Source: Actinomycetaceae bacterium (GTDB lineage Bacteria > Actinomycetota > Actinomycetes > Actinomycetales > Actinomycetaceae). From it: a stretch of 64,000 nucleotides of DNA. Positions within the stretch are counted from its first letter, which is position 1. Each line of letters opens with the position of its first letter. The notes under the pieces are model-generated. The model was not told the origin of the DNA and did no database searches. It saw only the letters and a list, made by a program, of their open reading frames with translations. A program made the translations under genes and the position numbers. Of the stretch, positions 43,935-52,658 are shown piece after piece. The stretch is from contig JAUNLN010000001.1 of the NCBI GenBank assembly GCA_030532245.1, forward strand, positions 115,413 through 179,412. Direction: 5' to 3'.

Positions 43935-46499
43935 CTATAGGAGGTCGCGTTTTTGCATGACGCGCAGGGCGATCCAGCCTAGGGGTGCGCGGGCGTAGAA
44001 GGTGACGAGGCGGTAGACGATGGCGGTGGAGATCGCGATGCCGGAGGGGATGCCCGCGACGGTGAGGCCTGCGGTGAGGGCGGCTTCGACGGGGCCGATG
44101 CCGCCGGGTGCGGGGATGACGGAGCCGAGTGAGGTGGAGACGAGGAAGGTGATGGCGAGGGTGGTGATGTCGAGGGTGTAGCCGAATGCGGCGAGGGAGG
44201 CGCCGAAGGCGGCTACGTAGGAGACGGTCATGATGAGGTTGCCGAGGATGCCGATGGCGAGGCGTTTGGGCCTACTTGCTACCCAGACGAGGCGTTCCCA
44301 GATTTGGTTCCACGTGGGTTCGAAGCGTGACCAGATCATGTTTCGCAGTTTGGGGATGGCGAGGAGGATTGCGGCGACGACAACGATGATGCCGATGGCG
44401 TAGAGGACCGTGCCGGAGGGGAGTTCGAGGGTGGTGGATCGTCCGGTTACGAGGACGACGAGGAGGAGTGTGGTGACGGTTGTTGCGAATTGGGTGAACT
44501 GTACGAGGGCGACGGTGGCGAGGCCGACGGGCGTGGAGACGCCCCGTTTGTTGAGGTAGCGCAGGTTGAGGGCTGCGGGGCCGATGCCGGCGGGGGCGAC
44601 GAGTGATACGACGGAGGCGCCGATTTGTACGAGGGTGGTTTCGCGTAGTTTCAGGGTTTCGGGTACGAACCACGAAAGGGGCATGGCTGCGCCTACGTAG
44701 GTGACGAGGCCGAGCACGAATGCGGCGAGGATCCACCACGCGTTTGCGGAGCGCACCGCCTCATTGACGGCTGCGAAGTTGAGGGAACCGAGCACGACCC
44801 AGAGGGCGACGACGCCGATGATCGCGAGGATCACGGTTTTCATGGAGAAGCGCGTGAGGGGCGCTTCGGGCACTTGCTGTTGGGGGATTTCGCCGATCAT
44901 GTCTTGGCGTAGTTCGCTGAGCAGGTCGGAGCGGCGAAGCTGTTGCCGGGTGCCGTGGGGGAGCGCGACTTTTTGGAGTACGGGTGCGGTGAGTTGCACG
45001 GTGCGTTGGCCGAAGACGCGGCGCGCGGAGGCGAGTGCCCGCTGCGGTGTTGTGGCGAGGGCGAGCACGGTGATCATTTGGGCGATGTCGATGTGCCGGT
45101 TCATGGTGGAGGTGGCGACTTGCCCTTCGTCCCAGTTGAGGATCCACGTGCGGTCGCCGTCGTCTACGGCGAGTGAGGTGGCGTCGATTGCGCGGTGTGA
45201 GATGCCGCGGTGGTGGGCGCGTTTGAGTTCGGTGTAGAAGCGGTCGAGGATTTCGTCGGTGAGGCGCTCGCCGGGCAGTTCGGGTAGGGGCGTGGCGTTG
45301 TAGACGGGTTCTTGGACGGTGAAGACGGAGCCGCCGGCGGAGGTGACGCCGATGGGGCGGGGGGTCATGACGCCGGCTTCGTAGGCGGAGATTTTGACGA
45401 GGAGGCTGCGTTCTGCGGTGGCTTGTAGGGAGGGTGCGACCCAGCGGCTGAGGTTTTTGAGCCGGAGGTTGGACCATAGGTCGCGGGCGAGGGAGGTGTA
45501 TTCGGTGTCGGGGTCGAGGACGATGAGGTCGTATTGTTTGCCGGATTCGTCCCAGGCGACGTAGTGGCGGTCGGATTCGGCGGCGAGGGAGGAAAGGGTG
45601 CTGATTTCGAGTTTGGTGGGGCTGCTTTCGAGGGCGGCTTCCGGGTTTTCGGTTAGGGGGAGGTAGGTGGTGGTCCAGTTGCTGGAGCCGGAGGGTTTGC
45701 CTTCGGTGATGATGGTGGTTTCGAGGGGTTCGAGGGTGGTGTCGAGGTCGGCGCGCACGATTTTGGTGGGTGTGATGCCGAGGCGCAGGAGGCCGTCGAC
45801 GAGGCCGATGGGGCCTCCTCGGTCTTCGGGGTATCCGGCGATGTAGCGGGAGGCGAGGCCTACCCCGCGTCCGATGAGTAGTGATACGAGTGCGGAGGGC
45901 AGGGTGAAGGTTCCGCGTAGCACGTATAGGAATGCCATGGCGAAGAGGAATGCCCACGTGTATCGCACGGTTTTGGAGTTGTTGGCTTCGCCGGCGCTGG
46001 TGAGGAATGCGGCGGCGACGGCGGTGAGGGGGTCGAGTGCGAGGTAGGTGCCGGCGGCGGTTGTGACGGTGAGGGACGCGGTGATTTCGATTGGTAGGTG
46101 CGGGCCGGCGGCGATGAGCGCGAACATGAGGAGCACGGTGATGATCGCGGTTATGAGCGTGTCGACGACTTGCCGTAGTCGGCCGTTTCTCGTGAGGTTG
46201 ATGATGACGATGAGGGGTGCGGCGAGCACGACGATTGATTCGACGAGTGTGAGGGGCAGGAGGAGGGCTTGGCGCAGAACTCCGGAGAGGGCGCTGCGCA
46301 CGTCTTCGGTGACGGCGGTGGTGGTGGAGGAGGCGTATGTGCCAAGGAGGAGGATGAGCGCGATTGCGAGGAGGGAGAAGATGAGGTCGAACAGGTCTCG
46401 GGTGCGCCTGATGCGCCGCTCGGCGCGGTCTGCTACGAGTACGGGCCCGCTTAGCCGCGATATCGGGGTTGGTTCGGCGTTGGGTGTGGCGGCGCTCAT
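43935..46499 (-). CDS. Kinase-like domain fused to LPG-synthase-type flippase domain
   Basis: 854 residues. Residues about 35-240 are membrane helices. A cytosolic region at about 255-520 has kinase-like features: VKISAYEAGV, then ELKRAHHRGISHRAIDATSL and WILNWDEGQ, resembling the catalytic loop and metal site of small-molecule or Ser/Thr kinases. The C-terminal part (about 545-845) is the PF03706 (LPG_synthase_TM/UPF0104) fold with PAGIGPAALNLRYL and PAPGGIGPVEAALTAGL, known from MprF-type lipid flippases. No lysyl-transferase domain is seen. A regulated lipid transporter is the inference. It has no clear operon partner. Confidence 0.85.
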   Translation of the reverse strand: MSAATPNAEPTPISRLSGPVLVADRAERRIRRTRDLFDLIFSLLAIALILLLGTYASSTTTAVTEDVRSALSGVLRQALLLPLTLVESIVVLAAPLIVIINLTRNGRLRQVVDTLITAIITVLLMFALIAAGPHLPIEITASLTVTTAAGTYLALDPLTAVAAAFLTSAGEANNSKTVRYTWAFLFAMAFLYVLRGTFTLPSALVSLLIGRGVGLASRYIAGYPEDRGGPIGLVDGLLRLGITPTKIVRADLDTTLEPLETTIITEGKPSGSSNWTTTYLPLTENPEAALESSPTKLEISTLSSLAAESDRHYVAWDESGKQYDLIVLDPDTEYTSLARDLWSNLRLKNLSRWVAPSLQATAERSLLVKISAYEAGVMTPRPIGVTSAGGSVFTVQEPVYNATPLPELPGERLTDEILDRFYTELKRAHHRGISHRAIDATSLAVDDGDRTWILNWDEGQVATSTMNRHIDIAQMITVLALATTPQRALASARRVFGQRTVQLTAPVLQKVALPHGTRQQLRRSDLLSELRQDMIGEIPQQQVPEAPLTRFSMKTVILAIIGVVALWVVLGSLNFAAVNEAVRSANAWWILAAFVLGLVTYVGAAMPLSWFVPETLKLRETTLVQIGASVVSLVAPAGIGPAALNLRYLNKRGVSTPVGLATVALVQFTQFATTVTTLLLVVLVTGRSTTLELPSGTVLYAIGIIVVVAAILLAIPKLRNMIWSRFEPTWNQIWERLVWVASRPKRLAIGILGNLIMTVSYVAAFGASLAAFGYTLDITTLAITFLVSTSLGSVIPAPGGIGPVEAALTAGLTVAGIPSGIAISTAIVYRLVTFYARAPLGWIALRVMQKRDLL

Positions 46500-46634
46500 G
46501 GTTACAGCTTACGCAATGTGGGGTTTGTAGGCTGTGGGCTCTTCGGGTGAACCTGCCAACACTTGAGATTTGGGCTGAATACTCAACGGCGTGGGGCTAT
46601 AGGCTGGGTTTTGAACTTTATGTATGGAGGCTTT

Positions 46635-47426
46635 GTGGCGCTTGTTTCTGCCTTGTTTGATGCGTTTTTGAGTGGGGGCATCCCCGGCTTGTTGCCGTTT
46701 GCTCCGGCGGATTCGCCGTCGATTCTTGAGACGATTATCGGCTGGTTTAAGGATCCGGAGACGCTGCTCATTGCGATGGGCCCGTGGGTTTTGGCCGGTG
46801 TCGCGCTGATTGTGTTTATTGAGTCGGGCGTGTTGTTCCCCGTGTTGCCGGGTGATTCGCTCGTGTTTTCGGCGGGTTTGCTGCACACGCAGCTGGGCCT
46901 ATCTCTCGCGGTGCTCGTTATTACGATTACGGTGTGTGCGGTTGCGGGCTCGCAGGTGGGTTACTACATCGGCCACCATTGGGGTAGGCGCCTGTTTAAA
47001 GACGACGCGCGGTTCCTCAAGACCGAGTACCTGGTGCAGGCTGAGGCGTTTTTTGACCGTTACGGCGGCCGCTCCCTCGTGATTGGCCGTTTCGTGCCGT
47101 TCGTGCGCACGTTCGTTCCGATTGCGGCGGGTATTGCGCGCTACCAGCACACGAGGTTCACGCTGTGGAATCTGCTTGGTGCATTCTTGTGGGGCACGGG
47201 CCTCACGCTGATTGGCGCGGCGCTTGGCGGCGTGGCGTTTATTCACGACAACCTCACGGTCATCATTTTCGTGATCATTTTCGTCTCGCTACTTCCGATG
47301 CTGTTTGAGTTTGTGATGCACAAAATCCGTGGCAAGAACGAGTTCGATGTGGCTGAGGAGATCGCCGCGGCCGTAACCGACGAGCATGCCGAGAACATGG
47401 ATGAGGCTGATTCTGCCGGTAAGTAG
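46635..47426 (+). CDS. DedA-family membrane protein
   Basis: About 263 residues. Landmarks: FIESGVLFPVLPGDSLVF, YYIGHHWGRRLF and IGRFVPFVRTFVPIAAG, with the conserved Arg residues of the DedA/VTT fold and a cytosolic acidic tail. DedA proteins translocate phospholipids or undecaprenyl phosphate, or act as proton-linked transporters. GTG 46635 has GGAGG four bases before it; ATG 46620 and a TTG at 46563 are alternatives. It is divergent from the flippase-like fusion. Confidence 0.88.
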   Translation: MALVSALFDAFLSGGIPGLLPFAPADSPSILETIIGWFKDPETLLIAMGPWVLAGVALIVFIESGVLFPVLPGDSLVFSAGLLHTQLGLSLAVLVITITVCAVAGSQVGYYIGHHWGRRLFKDDARFLKTEYLVQAEAFFDRYGGRSLVIGRFVPFVRTFVPIAAGIARYQHTRFTLWNLLGAFLWGTGLTLIGAALGGVAFIHDNLTVIIFVIIFVSLLPMLFEFVMHKIRGKNEFDVAEEIAAAVTDEHAENMDEADSAGK

Positions 47427-47516
47427 GCAAGCTTTCGCCTCCGGCGGCTACAGCGAGTGGCCGCTTGGAGGCGGCATTGAAACCCCGAAGTAACGCGGTG
47501 AAGTTAGGCTGAACTG

Positions 47517-49487
47517 GTGATCTGGATTCTGCAGCTGCCGATTTTGGTGGCGATGCTCGCGACTGTCTTGTTGCCGGGCTGGATGTGGCTGAGGGTGCTC
47601 AGTTACTGGCTGCCTGATAAGCACGTGGGTACGCTCGTTCAGATTGGGATTGCACCGGTCGTGTCTTTCGGCATGATCGCAATCTTGGCGAATGCGCTGC
47701 CCGCGATGGGTGTCACGTGGTCGGCAAGTTCGGGCGTAACTATCCTCATGCTGATTGCCGTGGCGGGCTGGCTTGCCGACATGTGGGTGAGGCGCGGGCG
47801 CCGCCGCGTGTGGCTCGGCATGGCTCCGTGGAACTGGGATTGGCCCCTCATCGGCACGCTCACCGGCGCATTCATGCTCGCGGCCCTGCCTCTGCTCGTG
47901 TTTGCAGATCCGCGCAATCCGCTCCAGCAGTGGGATCCGTCGTTCCACCTAAACGGCGTGTGGCAGATGGTTCAGCACGGCGACTCCTCTATCTATGGTG
48001 TTTCGGGCAACTTCTCGGTGATGGGTGAGGCACACTCGTACTACCCGGACGTGTGGCATGCCTTCGTCGCACTTTTCGCCACGCCCTCCACGATTGCGCA
48101 GACGGCTAATACCTCCTCGCTTGCAATAATCGTTTGGTGGATTGTTGGAATGGCGGCGTTCGCGCAGTACCTGTGGGTGAATCGCGCGATGACTTTGACC
48201 GCGGGAGTGCTTTCCTCGCTCCCCTTGAGCTTCCCCGCAGATTTCGTGTCGATGTACGCGCAGTGGCCGAACTCGACGTCGATGGCGCTGCTGCCCGCAC
48301 TGCTTACCTTGTCGTGGGTGGTTGGAAACGCGTGGGTTCGCGCAATGTTTGGTGCGGGGCGCATCGGTATCGCCGTTGCCTGGACTTTCACGTTCGCCCT
48401 TGCCGCCCTTGGCGCGGTGGCCGTGCATCCGATTTCCTTCTTTAATGCGCTCGTGTTCGTGCTCGTGCCGCTCGGGGCGGCGATGTTCCGATTAATGAGG
48501 TCCGCGCGCCGCTCGAATCGTACGGGTCTGCTCGTCCTCCTCGGTGCCGCTACGGTGGTCGCGCTCGCCGTGGTCGCGTTTGCCTTCTTCAACCCGCGAA
48601 CCCTTGGCGTCGCCAGCTTTGAGCGCACACGCTCCATCCTGGATGCTCTTACGCGCCCGTTCGTGCCCGTTCCGCCTTTCCCCCTCACGGTCGGTTTCGT
48701 GCTCGCCATCGCCGTGCTTTTGGCGCTGATTGGCCTGGGCTTGTGGCGCGCGTTTGGCACCTCCCTGTATAAGACGAAGTGGCTTGTGGGCACGTGGGCC
48801 CTGTTCGCGCTGCTTGTGTTTTTGGCGTATGCGCCTGATTTTGGCCTGCAAATCTTGACGGGCCCGTGGTATTCGGATCCGCGTCGCCTGATGGGCGCAA
48901 TGCAGGTGGTTGTCGTGTTGCTTGCGACGCTTGCGACCGCGCAGGTCGCTACGTGGATTCGTAGTCGCAAGTTGGTTCATGAGGCGTTGCCCGTGCTGCT
49001 TGTGGTCGCACTTTCGGGCGTTGGCGCGATTGACGCTAGGGCGATGGCTGTGCGCGCGGGATATGATCCGGAGGCGCTTGGTCCGGCGGGTATGGCTTCG
49101 GCGGAGCAGCTGGATTTGTTCCGCAGCGCGGAGAGTATTTTGCCCGAGGACGCGCTCGTGGTTGGTGACCCGTCTGTTGGTACCGTGTATTTCCAGTCGC
49201 TTGGTAATCGCCGGGTGGTGTTCCCCGCGCTTTCAAACTCGGACGTTGATAAGGGCGTGCGGGAGTTGATGACGACTTTTAACAGCATTCATGAGGATCC
49301 CTCGGTGTGTGAGACCCTGAACCGCATTGGGGCTACGCACTTTTATGAGGGTACTGATTCGCCCTATTACAAGCGGATGCGCTCGGAGCTGCGTCCGGGT
49401 TTCTACGGCGTGGACACCTCAACGGATTTCACTAAGGTAGCGAGCGTGGAGGGCGGAACCCTCTACGAAATCACCGCTTGCCGCTAA
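47517..49487 (+). CDS. Polytopic membrane protein, DUF6541-like
   Basis: 656 residues with some 13-14 helices and a C-terminal extracytoplasmic domain (about 515-656) containing EDALVVGDPSVGTVYF and IGATHFYEGTD. The overall layout, with a conserved acidic loop after the fourth helix region (QQWDPSFHLNGVW, then SYYPDVWHAFVALF), resembles the actinobacterial DUF6541 family, which is GT-C-like and probably uses a polyprenyl-linked sugar. The donor is unknown. It starts at GTG 47517 without a strong ribosome site. Confidence 0.75.
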   Translation: MIWILQLPILVAMLATVLLPGWMWLRVLSYWLPDKHVGTLVQIGIAPVVSFGMIAILANALPAMGVTWSASSGVTILMLIAVAGWLADMWVRRGRRRVWLGMAPWNWDWPLIGTLTGAFMLAALPLLVFADPRNPLQQWDPSFHLNGVWQMVQHGDSSIYGVSGNFSVMGEAHSYYPDVWHAFVALFATPSTIAQTANTSSLAIIVWWIVGMAAFAQYLWVNRAMTLTAGVLSSLPLSFPADFVSMYAQWPNSTSMALLPALLTLSWVVGNAWVRAMFGAGRIGIAVAWTFTFALAALGAVAVHPISFFNALVFVLVPLGAAMFRLMRSARRSNRTGLLVLLGAATVVALAVVAFAFFNPRTLGVASFERTRSILDALTRPFVPVPPFPLTVGFVLAIAVLLALIGLGLWRAFGTSLYKTKWLVGTWALFALLVFLAYAPDFGLQILTGPWYSDPRRLMGAMQVVVVLLATLATAQVATWIRSRKLVHEALPVLLVVALSGVGAIDARAMAVRAGYDPEALGPAGMASAEQLDLFRSAESILPEDALVVGDPSVGTVYFQSLGNRRVVFPALSNSDVDKGVRELMTTFNSIHEDPSVCETLNRIGATHFYEGTDSPYYKRMRSELRPGFYGVDTSTDFTKVASVEGGTLYEITACR

Positions 49488-49624
49488 GACTGGTCATGTG
49501 GAGCGCGGGGCTACAACTTCGCACGCCTGCACTATGAGGCAAATTTCTTCTGCCGTTTTTCCTTGCAATACCAGGCAAAAGCTGCAGAACGATCAATAAA
49601 ACATGACCTATAAGACGCAAAAGA

Positions 49625-49650
49625 AAAGCGCGGCCAGTCGGCCGCGCTTT
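49625..49650. terminator. Bidirectional terminator
   Basis: Perfect 11-base arms AAAGCGCGGCC and complement around AGTC, with T-rich sequence following, between the convergent DUF6541-like and copper ATPase genes. Confidence 0.9.
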
Positions 49651-49661
49651 CCTTTATATTG

Positions 49662-49748
49662 GAGCCTCTACTTTCGACTCTTTAGAGCCTCCACTTCAGA
49701 GCCTCTACTTTCGACTCTTTAGAGCCTCTACTTCAGAGCCCCTACTTT
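49662..49748. repeat. 37-bp tandem repeats running into the end of the copper ATPase gene
   Basis: Copies at 49662-49698 and 49699-49735 differ by one base. A third, diverged copy starts at 49736 and covers the last codons and stop of the ATPase gene. The repeats look like duplications of the gene's 3' end placed just downstream. Confidence 0.85.
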
Positions 49749-52141
49749 TCGGCTCTGCGGAGCCTGAGTGAGTTGCTGACGACGATCACGGAGGAGGCGG
49801 CCATTGCGGCGCCTGCGATCATCGGGTTGAGTAGGCCGGCGATGGCGAGCGGAATGGCGGCAACGTTGTAGGCGAATGCCCAGAAGAGGTTCTGCTTGAT
49901 GATGCGAAGGGTGTTACGCGAAATCTTGATAGCTTGCGCGGCGGAGCGTAGGTCGGAGCCAACGAGCGTGATGTCGGCGGCTTCGATCGCTACTTCGGTG
50001 CCAGAGCCCATCGCCATGCCGAGGCCCTGCACGCCCGCCTGGGCGAGGGCGGCGGCGTCGTTCACGCCGTCACCAACCATGGCAACAGTGCGGCCTTCGC
50101 TTTGCAGGCGGGCAATGATGTCGCGCTTTTCGTTTGGCAGAACGTTCGCGTAAACCTCGTCGATCCCAACCTGCTTTGCAACCACGTTCGCGGCGTTCTC
50201 GTTGTCGCCGGTGAGGAGCACCGGCTCGATCCCGAGTTCGCGTAGCTGCGCGATTGCGGCCGGCGAAGTCTCCTTGATCTCGTCGGCAACCGCAAGAACA
50301 GCAGCTGCTTCGCCGCCGGAGACGCGCGCCTCCTGCCAGCTGGTTGTGGTGAAGGTGCCGCGAGCGGTGGTTTCAACCTGTCCGCGCGAGGTGAGGGTTG
50401 CCGTGTAGCCCGCCTTCTCGATGGTTTCGATGAGTTTCTCGCTGGTGATCGCGGCGTCGTCGAGCACGACGTGCGCGGCTTCGGTCGCGAGGTTGACCTG
50501 CGCGGTTACGCCCGGAATCTTGCCGAGTTTACGCTCGACGCGGTTCACGCAAGACGCACACGTCATGCCGCCAACCGCAATGTCGACAACCCATTTGCCG
50601 GCGTCGGCGTCTTCCACCTCGATAGCTTCGGTGTGTTCTTCGCCGCGGATCACGTCGGAGGCGTTCGCTACGGCAACAACCGAAACGGTTGCGCCCATGT
50701 TGCGTGCGCGCTCGATCGCCTCCTGCACGGGGGCAAGCGAGAAGCCGACTTCTTCGATCCAGGAGGGGCTGCCGACGAACACGCGCTGGTCACCAACGGT
50801 TGCGGAGACGCCCGCGCCCGCGTGGTTTACGAAGTCGCGGGTTTCCTTGAGCTCTTCAAAGTTTCCTTCCACGTGGGAGGTGATGGCCTTGCCCACGGGG
50901 TGTGAGGAGCCGGCCTCCACGCTGCCTGCGAGGAGGATCGCGCCCTGGTCGCCGAACGTGTCGATGACTTCCATCTCGGCCTTCGTTACGGTTCCGGTTT
51001 TGTCGAGCACGATGGTGTCGATTTGGCGCGTGGATTCAAGGATTTCGGGGCCCTTGATTACGATGCCGAGCTGCGCGGCGCGCCCCGATCCGACGAGGAG
51101 GGCGGTAGGCGTGGCTAGGCCGAGGGCGCACGGGCAGGCGATGACGAGCACGGCGACCGCGGCGGTGAAGGCGGGTTGGATGCCGGGGCCGAAGATGAGC
51201 CACCCGATGAGGGTGAGTATCGCGACGGTGATGACGGCCGGCACGAACACGGCGCTGATGCGGTCGGCGAGGCGCTGCACGGGCGCTTTGCCGGCTTGCG
51301 CGGCGGTTACCATTTGGCCGATGCGCGAAAGGGTGGTGTCGGAGCCGACGCGCGTGGCTTTGACGGTGAGTTGGCCGTCGGTGTTTATGGTTGCGCCGGT
51401 TACGGCCATGCCGGGGCCGACTTGTACGGGGATGGATTCGCCGGTGAGCAGGGAGGTGTCGAGCGCGGCGTTGCCCGACTCGACGATGCCGTCGACGGGG
51501 ATCTTTTCGCCGGGTTTCACGACGATTCGGTCGCCGACTTGAAGGTCGTCGACGGCTACAACCTCAATGCCGCCTTCGGGCTTTACGCGGTTGGCGGACT
51601 TGGCGCCGAGTTCGAGGAGGGAACGTAGGGCGTCGCCGGCGCGGTAGCGGGAGCGTGCTTCGGCGTAGCGGCCGGCGAGGAGGAAGGTCGTGACCATGGT
51701 CGCGCCTTCAAAGTAGATTTCGGCGTGTTCGGTGGAGGCGTGGCGGGGCATGAACGACATGTGCATGACCATGCCGATTTCGCCTGCGCCTCCGAAGAAG
51801 AGTGCCCACAGCGACCATAGGGTTGCGGCGATTACGCCCATGGATACGAGGGTGTCCATGGTGGAGGAGCCGTGGCGTAGCGCTCTGGCGGCGGCCGAGT
51901 GGAATGGCCAGGCTGCCCAGCCGACTACGGGCATGGAGAGGGCGGCGACCGCCCATTGCCAGCCGGCGAATTGGAGGGATGGGATCATGGAGAGAAGCAT
52001 GACTGGAGTTGAGAAAATGACTGCGATGATGAGACGTTTTCGTAGTTCTTCTGCGCGTTCTCGCGTGGCTTCACCAACTTGGGGTGCTCGCGAGATTTTG
52101 GTTTCGCTTGTTTCCAGTTTGGGGGTGAGTGTTGTCTCCAT
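49742..52141 (-). CDS. Copper-type P1B ATPase with internally placed metal-binding domain
   Basis: 799 residues. Core: actuator TGES near 233, transmembrane CPC (IACPCALGLATPT) near 337, phosphorylation Asp380 in DKTGT, HP motif SSHPVG near 414, TGDN near 652 and hinge GDGVND at 690-695. CPC, late YNVAAIPLA and SSVIVVSNSLRL fit Cu(I) exporters of the CopA type. There is no N-terminal metal-binding domain; instead a complete HMA domain with GMTCASC (525-531) lies inside the nucleotide-binding domain, between GATVSVVAVA and AAAVLAVADEIKET. It is followed by the CopZ-type gene's operon region upstream. Predicted to export copper across the membrane. Confidence 0.93.
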   Translation of the reverse strand: METTLTPKLETSETKISRAPQVGEATRERAEELRKRLIIAVIFSTPVMLLSMIPSLQFAGWQWAVAALSMPVVGWAAWPFHSAAARALRHGSSTMDTLVSMGVIAATLWSLWALFFGGAGEIGMVMHMSFMPRHASTEHAEIYFEGATMVTTFLLAGRYAEARSRYRAGDALRSLLELGAKSANRVKPEGGIEVVAVDDLQVGDRIVVKPGEKIPVDGIVESGNAALDTSLLTGESIPVQVGPGMAVTGATINTDGQLTVKATRVGSDTTLSRIGQMVTAAQAGKAPVQRLADRISAVFVPAVITVAILTLIGWLIFGPGIQPAFTAAVAVLVIACPCALGLATPTALLVGSGRAAQLGIVIKGPEILESTRQIDTIVLDKTGTVTKAEMEVIDTFGDQGAILLAGSVEAGSSHPVGKAITSHVEGNFEELKETRDFVNHAGAGVSATVGDQRVFVGSPSWIEEVGFSLAPVQEAIERARNMGATVSVVAVANASDVIRGEEHTEAIEVEDADAGKWVVDIAVGGMTCASCVNRVERKLGKIPGVTAQVNLATEAAHVVLDDAAITSEKLIETIEKAGYTATLTSRGQVETTARGTFTTTSWQEARVSGGEAAAVLAVADEIKETSPAAIAQLRELGIEPVLLTGDNENAANVVAKQVGIDEVYANVLPNEKRDIIARLQSEGRTVAMVGDGVNDAAALAQAGVQGLGMAMGSGTEVAIEAADITLVGSDLRSAAQAIKISRNTLRIIKQNLFWAFAYNVAAIPLAIAGLLNPMIAGAAMAASSVIVVSNSLRLRRAEK

Positions 52142-52217
52142 GGTTTGTGACAGTTTTCCGATCTGCCCTGCCGGTGGCCGCGTGGCGGTTCGGTGGGCGG
52201 GTTTTGAAGAAAATTAA

Positions 52218-52272
52218 AGGCTGGCCAGCGGGTTTGCGAGGTTGCAAACCGGCGTTGGCTGACCAGCCTGGG
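52218..52272 (-). terminator. Large stem-loop between the chaperone and ATPase genes
   Basis: Outer arms GGCTGGCCAGC and GCTGACCAGCC with an inner GGTTTGC/GCAAACC stem, just after the chaperone stop. It would allow partial read-through into the ATPase gene. Confidence 0.7.
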
Positions 52273-52277
52273 GTTGT

Positions 52278-52508
52278 TTAGCGAGCGATGCTAACGAGTT
52301 CGAATCCGGCTTCGGCGATGGCGTCGCCTAGTTCGTCGTCGCTCACGTCGGCGGACGTGGTTACGAGTACCTTGGAGGGTTCTTCAGCGCTTCCTGCAAG
52401 TTCTACGTTTACGTTTTCAACGCCGCTGATTTCGGATAGCTCTTCGGTTACCGACATAACGCAGTGTCCGCAGGTCATGCCTTTAACTTCGAGGTTGATT
52501 TCTGCCAT
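52278..52508 (-). CDS. CopZ-type heavy-metal-binding chaperone
   Basis: 76 residues, a single HMA ferredoxin-like fold with GMTCGHC at 10-16 and a C-terminal AEAGFELV. It carries Cu(I) to the ATPase encoded next on the same strand. AGGAG lies before ATG 52508. Confidence 0.93.
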   Translation of the reverse strand: MAEINLEVKGMTCGHCVMSVTEELSEISGVENVNVELAGSAEEPSKVLVTTSADVSDDELGDAIAEAGFELVSIAR

Positions 52509-52658
52509 GAGTTCCTCCTGGCTTTATTTTGCGTATTAATTGCGCGTGGATACGCCTTTGGTGCCTTTAAATATAGCCCGCATATTTGGGGGTGTCGACA
52601 GATGTTAATGCGACTAAAGTTGGCAGTGTTATTCGTGCCTTTGAGGGGAGGGCGCCCG

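Noticed and set aside
52285-52310. GTTCGAATCC, a tRNA T-loop-like string
   Set aside because: It lies within the copper chaperone gene and no cloverleaf can be drawn around it.
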